Part shown: positions 60,714 through 64,000 of the stretch, one piece after another | Layout of the letters: every line of letters begins with the position of its first letter | How positions within the stretch are numbered: the first letter of the stretch is position 1 | DNA from: Micromonospora_E sp048060115 | Lineage (GTDB): Bacteria > Actinomycetota > Actinomycetes > Mycobacteriales > Micromonosporaceae | Length of the DNA stretch: 64,000 bases | Direction: 5' to 3' | Assembly: GCF_048060115.1 (NCBI RefSeq) | Contig: NZ_JBHMIM010000037.1 | Location: 11,331-75,330 of the forward strand | Notes under the pieces: generated by a model | Told to the model about the DNA's origin: nothing | The model's database searches: none | What the model saw: the letters and a program-made list of their open reading frames with translations, nothing else | Made by a program: the position numbers and the translations under genes

Positions 60714-61534
60714 AGGATCTGATCGGCAGCCACGACCTGCTGTTCGTCACCCTCGACACGCTGCGCTACGACGTGGCGGCCGAGTTGCTCGCCGCCGGTC
60801 GCACACCGCAACTGGCCCGGGTGCTGCCCGACGGTCAGTGGCAGTGTCGGCACAGCCCGGCCAGCTTCACCTACGCCGCGCACCAGGCGTTCTTCGCCGG
60901 TTTCCTGCCCACCCCGGCCGAGCCGGGCAGCCACCCCCGGCTGTTCGCCGCGCAGTTTCCCGGTGCCACCACCACCGACGAGCACACCTGGATATTCGAC
61001 GCCCCGGACCTGGTGACCGCGCTGCGCAAGGAGGGTTACCACACCGTCTGCGTCGGCGGCGTCGGCTTCTTCAACCGGGCCTCGCCGCTGGGAGCGACCC
61101 TGCCCGGCCTGTTCACCGAGGCACACTGGGAGCCGACGTTCGGGGTGACCGCACCGGCCTGCTTCGAGGCCCAACTGGATCGGATCGCCGAGGTCGTCCC
61201 GGCGGTGCCGGCCGATCAGCCGTTGTTCCTGTTCGTCAACGTCGCCGCCATGCACCAGCCGAACCGGCACTACCTGCCCGGTGCCGACCGCGACAACCGG
61301 GACAGCCACGCCGCCGCTCTGGAGTACGTCGACCAGCACATCGGCCGGCTCTTCGCCACGATGACGGCCCGCGACCGGCCGTGCATGACGATCCTCTGCG
61401 CCGACCACGGCACCGCGTACGGCGAGGATGGACACAGTGGCCACCGGGTCGGCCACGAGGTGGTGTGGACGGTCCCGTACGCCGACTTCGTGCTCGCCCC
61501 GGGGTCGTGGCCCGACGTCGCCGGATCCCCGTGA
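60710..61534 (+). CDS. STM4013/SEN3800 family hydrolase (alkaline phosphatase/sulfatase fold)
   Basis: A 274-residue metal-dependent hydrolase. LLFVTLDTLRYDVAAELLAA holds the first metal Asp (16), FTYAAHQAFFAGFLPTP the likely nucleophile region (Ser/Thr), and TILCADHGTAYGEDGHSGHRVGHEV the D-H-G and His metal ligands of the alkaline-phosphatase superfamily. No sulfatase C/S-x-P-x-R motif is seen, so phosphoester, phosphonate or phosphodiester cleavage is more likely than sulfate hydrolysis. ATG 60710 overlaps the STM4014 stop, and the stop overlaps the next GTG. Confidence 0.85.
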   Translation: MKDLIGSHDLLFVTLDTLRYDVAAELLAAGRTPQLARVLPDGQWQCRHSPASFTYAAHQAFFAGFLPTPAEPGSHPRLFAAQFPGATTTDEHTWIFDAPDLVTALRKEGYHTVCVGGVGFFNRASPLGATLPGLFTEAHWEPTFGVTAPACFEAQLDRIAEVVPAVPADQPLFLFVNVAAMHQPNRHYLPGADRDNRDSHAAALEYVDQHIGRLFATMTARDRPCMTILCADHGTAYGEDGHSGHRVGHEVVWTVPYADFVLAPGSWPDVAGSP

Positions 61535-62880
61535 CCGTGCCCGGGTCACCCGCAGCCGGCGTCGGTGGGCTCGACGGTTCGCCGTACCAGGGATATCTGT
61601 ACGGCTACCCGCACAAGACCGCGTACCGACCGCTGCGCCCACGCCCGGCGTTGCGTGACGTCTGGTCCGGGCAGCGACGCGACGCGCTCTTCCTCTACCT
61701 GCACCTGCCGTTCTGCGAGATGCGATGCGGTTTCTGCAACCTGTTCACCCGGTCGAACCCGCCGGCCGGGCAGGTGCGCGCGTACCTGGATCAGTTGGGT
61801 CGCCAGGCGGACCGGGTGTCCGCCGCGCTCGGCGACGACACCCGGGTCGCCCGGGTCGCGGTCGGCGGCGGCACCCCGACCTACCTGGACGCGGCCGAGC
61901 TGGCCGAGATGTTCGACCTGATCGACCGGTTCCGGCCGACCGGAACCCCCACGGCGGTGGAGACCTCGCCGGCCACCGCGACCCCGGATCGTCTGGCGGT
62001 GCTCAGCGAACGGGGCACCAGCCGGATCAGCATCGGCGTGCAGAGCTTCCTGGACGCCGAGGTGCGCGCCGCCGGCCGCCCGCAGCGGCGCAGCGAGGTC
62101 GAGCAGGCCCTGGTTGCCATCCGCGACCAGCCGATCGGTGAGCTCAACATCGATCTCATCTACGGCATCCCCGGTCAGACTCCGACCACCTGGGAACAGT
62201 CGTTGGCGGCGGCGCTGCGCTGGGCACCCGAGGAGTTGTTCCTCTATCCGCTGTACGTCCGCCCGCTCACCGGGCTGTCCCGACGCGCCCCGGCAGACCT
62301 GCTCGATCCACAGTGGGACGACCAGCGGCTGGCGCTGTACCGGCAGGGCGTCGACCGGCTACGGGCCGCCGGCTACCGGCAACTGTCCATGCGGCACTTC
62401 CGCCGGGCGCAGCTGCCGGACGACGTCACGGGCGGGTACTCCTGCCAGGACGACGGCATGGTCGGGCTCGGCTGCGGTGCCCGCTCCTACACCACCGACC
62501 TGCACTACTCGTTCGACTACGCGGTCTCGGTCAGCCAGGTACGGGCGATCATCGACGACTATCTCAGCCGGCCGGAGTCCGACTTCGACCACGCCGAGGC
62601 CGGGTACCGGCTCGACGTCGACGAGCAACGCCGGCGGTGGTTGATCACCTCGCTGCTGCGCGCGGACGGCTGCGATCCGCTCGGCTACGCCGACCGGTTC
62701 GCCAGCCACCCGACCGATGACTTTCCGCAGCTGGCGGTGCTCGTCGACCGGGGCTGGCTGACCGTGGCCGCCGACCGGTTGGCGCTGACCGACTCCGGGC
62801 TGGCCTACTCCGACGCGATCGGCCCGTGGCTGGTCTCCGGCCCGGTCCGCGCCGCGATGGCCAGTCTGCCGACCCGATGA
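61531..62880 (+). CDS. STM4012 family radical SAM protein (HemN/HemW-like)
   Basis: A 449-residue radical SAM enzyme. The [4Fe-4S] motif is CEMRCGFC (Cys 62, 66, 69) in LFLYLHLPFCEMRCGFCNLF, followed by VAVGGGTPTYLDAAELAEMF, SPATATPDRLAVLSERGTSR, ISIGVQSFLDAEVRAAGRPQ and NIDLIYGIPGQTPTTWEQSL, all typical of coproporphyrinogen-oxidase-like proteins. The C-terminal HemN-type domain (MVGLGCGARSYTTDLHYSFD) is retained. True heme synthesis is unlikely in this cassette; the reaction is unknown. GTG 61531 overlaps the previous stop. Confidence 0.88.
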   Translation: MTVPGSPAAGVGGLDGSPYQGYLYGYPHKTAYRPLRPRPALRDVWSGQRRDALFLYLHLPFCEMRCGFCNLFTRSNPPAGQVRAYLDQLGRQADRVSAALGDDTRVARVAVGGGTPTYLDAAELAEMFDLIDRFRPTGTPTAVETSPATATPDRLAVLSERGTSRISIGVQSFLDAEVRAAGRPQRRSEVEQALVAIRDQPIGELNIDLIYGIPGQTPTTWEQSLAAALRWAPEELFLYPLYVRPLTGLSRRAPADLLDPQWDDQRLALYRQGVDRLRAAGYRQLSMRHFRRAQLPDDVTGGYSCQDDGMVGLGCGARSYTTDLHYSFDYAVSVSQVRAIIDDYLSRPESDFDHAEAGYRLDVDEQRRRWLITSLLRADGCDPLGYADRFASHPTDDFPQLAVLVDRGWLTVAADRLALTDSGLAYSDAIGPWLVSGPVRAAMASLPTR

Positions 62881-63869
62881 CCAGCCTGCCCGACCCGGTG
62901 ATCAGACCTGCCGACCCGGTGATCAGACCTGCCGACCCGGTAGTCAGACCTGCCGACCCGGTGATCAGACCTGCCGACCCGGTAGTCAGACCTGCCGACC
63001 CGGTGACCGGGCCCCGGGAGCTGAGCATCCTCTACCGGGGGCCGCTGGCCAGTTGCAACTACGACTGCCCGTACTGCCCGTTCGCCAAGCGGCGCGACGA
63101 CCCGGCGGCGCTGCGGGCCGATCGGGCGGCGCTGAAGCGCTTCGTCGACTGGGCCGGCCGCAACCCGCACGGCGACCGGATCTCGGTGCTGTTCACCCCG
63201 TGGGGTGAGGCATTGACCCGGTCGTGGTACCGGCGTGCGCTGCTGCGTCTGGCCGGGCTGCAGCAGGTGCGGCGGGTCGCGATCCAGACCAATCTGGCCG
63301 CCCGGCTGGACTTCCTCGCCGACGCGAGCGCCGCCGCGCTGGGCCGGCTGGCGTTCTGGGCCACCTACCATCCCGGCCAGGTCGACCCGGACCGTTTCCT
63401 GCGGCAGTGCGCGGCGCTGCGTACCCTCGGGGTCCGGTTTTCGGTGGGGATGGTCGGCCTGCCGGAGCACCTGGCGTCGGCGCGGTCGATGCGGACCGCG
63501 CTGCCCGCCGAGGTCTACCTCTGGGTGAACGCCGCCGACGGGCACCGCTACGACGCGGCGCAGGAGCAGGCGTGGACCGGGATCGACCCGCTGTTCGGCT
63601 ACAGCGTCCGTCCGCACCTGTCGGCCGGTCGGTCCTGCCGTACCGGTGAGTCGGTGATCTCGGTGGCCGGCGACGGCACGGTCCGGCGCTGCCACTTCGT
63701 CGCCGAGCCGCTGGGCAACCTCTACGACGGTTCCTACCGGTCGGCGCTCGGGCCGCGCCCCTGCCCGTTGTCGACCTGCGACTGCCACATCGGCTACGTG
63801 CACCTGCGGACCCTGCCGCTGTACGACGTCTTCGCTGGCGGTGTTCTCGAACGCATTCCCGCCCGCTGA
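62877..63869 (+). CDS. STM4011 family radical SAM protein with N-terminal heptapeptide repeats
   Basis: A 330-residue radical SAM enzyme. Motif CNYDCPYC (Cys 60, 64, 67) follows GPRELSILYRGPLASC. Then come DRISVLFTPWGEALTRSWYR, the strand RRVAIQTNLAARLDFLA, and a C-terminal Cys-rich part (RSCRTGE, RRCHFV, PCPLSTCDCH) that could bind an auxiliary Fe-S cluster. Residues 6-40 are five tandem DPVIRPA/DPVVRPA heptapeptides encoded by a 21-bp minisatellite, a feature not needed for the fold. ATG 62877 overlaps the STM4012 stop. It is the last gene of the cassette. Confidence 0.88.
   Translation: MTSLPDPVIRPADPVIRPADPVVRPADPVIRPADPVVRPADPVTGPRELSILYRGPLASCNYDCPYCPFAKRRDDPAALRADRAALKRFVDWAGRNPHGDRISVLFTPWGEALTRSWYRRALLRLAGLQQVRRVAIQTNLAARLDFLADASAAALGRLAFWATYHPGQVDPDRFLRQCAALRTLGVRFSVGMVGLPEHLASARSMRTALPAEVYLWVNAADGHRYDAAQEQAWTGIDPLFGYSVRPHLSAGRSCRTGESVISVAGDGTVRRCHFVAEPLGNLYDGSYRSALGPRPCPLSTCDCHIGYVHLRTLPLYDVFAGGVLERIPAR
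62892..62996 (+). repeat. In-frame 21-bp minisatellite, five units
   Basis: Five 21-bp units at 62892, 62913, 62934, 62955 and 62976, each encoding DPV-I/V-RPA, followed by a partial sixth to 63008. Units differ only in GTGATC versus GTAGTC; the order I-I-V-I-V suggests duplication of a two-unit block. Length variation between strains would keep the reading frame. Confidence 0.95.
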
Positions 63870-63886
63870 CGCCCCTCCCAAGATCG

Positions 63887-63943
63887 CGACGATCTTGCAC
63901 TTATCGATGGACAAGTCGGGCATATCCTGTCGATAACTGCAAG
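63887..63943. repeat. Dispersed palindromic repeat, copy 2
   Basis: The first 27 bases (63887-63913) match copy 1 at 2921-2947 except for two positions. The right arm TGTCGATAACTGCAAG (63928-63943) is the imperfect complement of CTTGCACTTATCGATGGACA (63894-63913), giving a long hairpin 18 bp after the STM4011 stop. It may terminate the cassette transcript. Confidence 0.75.
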
Positions 63944-64000
63944 TCACCCGGTCCCCTTGGGGAGGACGCCGCGCAGGCGTGAAAATGGTGGGTAGGTCGC

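Noticed and set aside
62892..62996. Short tandem repeats as a CRISPR-like array
   Set aside because: Units are contiguous 21-mers without spacers, lie in frame inside a coding region, and no cas genes are present.

Overview
The window is high-GC, GTG/TTG-start-rich DNA from an actinomycete, most probably a member of the Micromonosporaceae (Micromonospora, Salinispora or Solwaraspora type). This is inferred from gene content (XRE/DUF5753 regulator with DUF397 partners, PdtaR next to polA, CoaE-GrpB fusion) and not from a database match. The order pyk - tesB - pdtaR - polA - rpsA - coaE - uvrB matches the chromosomal backbone known from Mycobacterium tuberculosis (Rv1617 to Rv1633), so this is core chromosome with accessory blocks between conserved anchors.

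Region 1 (1-4.5 kb): end of pyruvate kinase, acyl-CoA thioesterase II, an Rrf2 regulator beside a TauE/SafE sulfur exporter, and a PLP aromatic amino-acid decarboxylase. Region 2 (4.5-26 kb): carbohydrate island. GH3 beta-glucosidase is coupled to a LacI regulator. A ROK regulator lies divergent to an oligosaccharide ABC importer (lipoprotein plus two permeases), followed by GH31 alpha-xylosidase-like and GH42 beta-galactosidase genes without signal peptides. The set fits import and cytoplasmic dismantling of xyloglucan-type oligosaccharides. Secreted CBM2-PL11 rhamnogalacturonan lyase, secreted GH13-CBM20 alpha-amylase and a mannonate/altronate dehydratase complete the plant-polymer theme. 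A decayed CYTH (class IV adenylate cyclase-like) gene closes the island.

Region 3 (26.3-44 kb): HtpX-like M48 protease with LemA, a tRNA with a CAA anticodon, PdtaR, a shrunken IS630-type element with both ends, the liv branched-chain amino-acid ABC operon, a polar amino-acid ABC operon, polA, prfC and a spermidine-synthase-like gene. Region 4 (44-52.4 kb): DUF2945/DUF3140 pair, Uma2-type protein, SAM methyltransferase, rpsA, coaE-grpB, uvrB. Region 5 (52.4-58.6 kb): XRE/DUF5753 regulator with three DUF397 genes, a broken PadR gene with a HAAS-like membrane protein, and a DrrAB-type exporter divergent from a TetR regulator with two near-identical operator-like sites.

Region 6 (58.6-63.9 kb) is the most interesting part: a tightly coupled five-gene operon of the STM4015, STM4014, STM4013, STM4012 and STM4011 families (leucine-rich-repeat-like protein, ATP-grasp-like protein, alkaline-phosphatase/sulfatase-fold hydrolase, two radical SAM enzymes). 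Its function is, to my knowledge, unassigned. The last gene carries an in-frame 21-bp minisatellite encoding a proline-rich heptapeptide repeat. Copies of the same palindromic repeat lie near both ends of the window.
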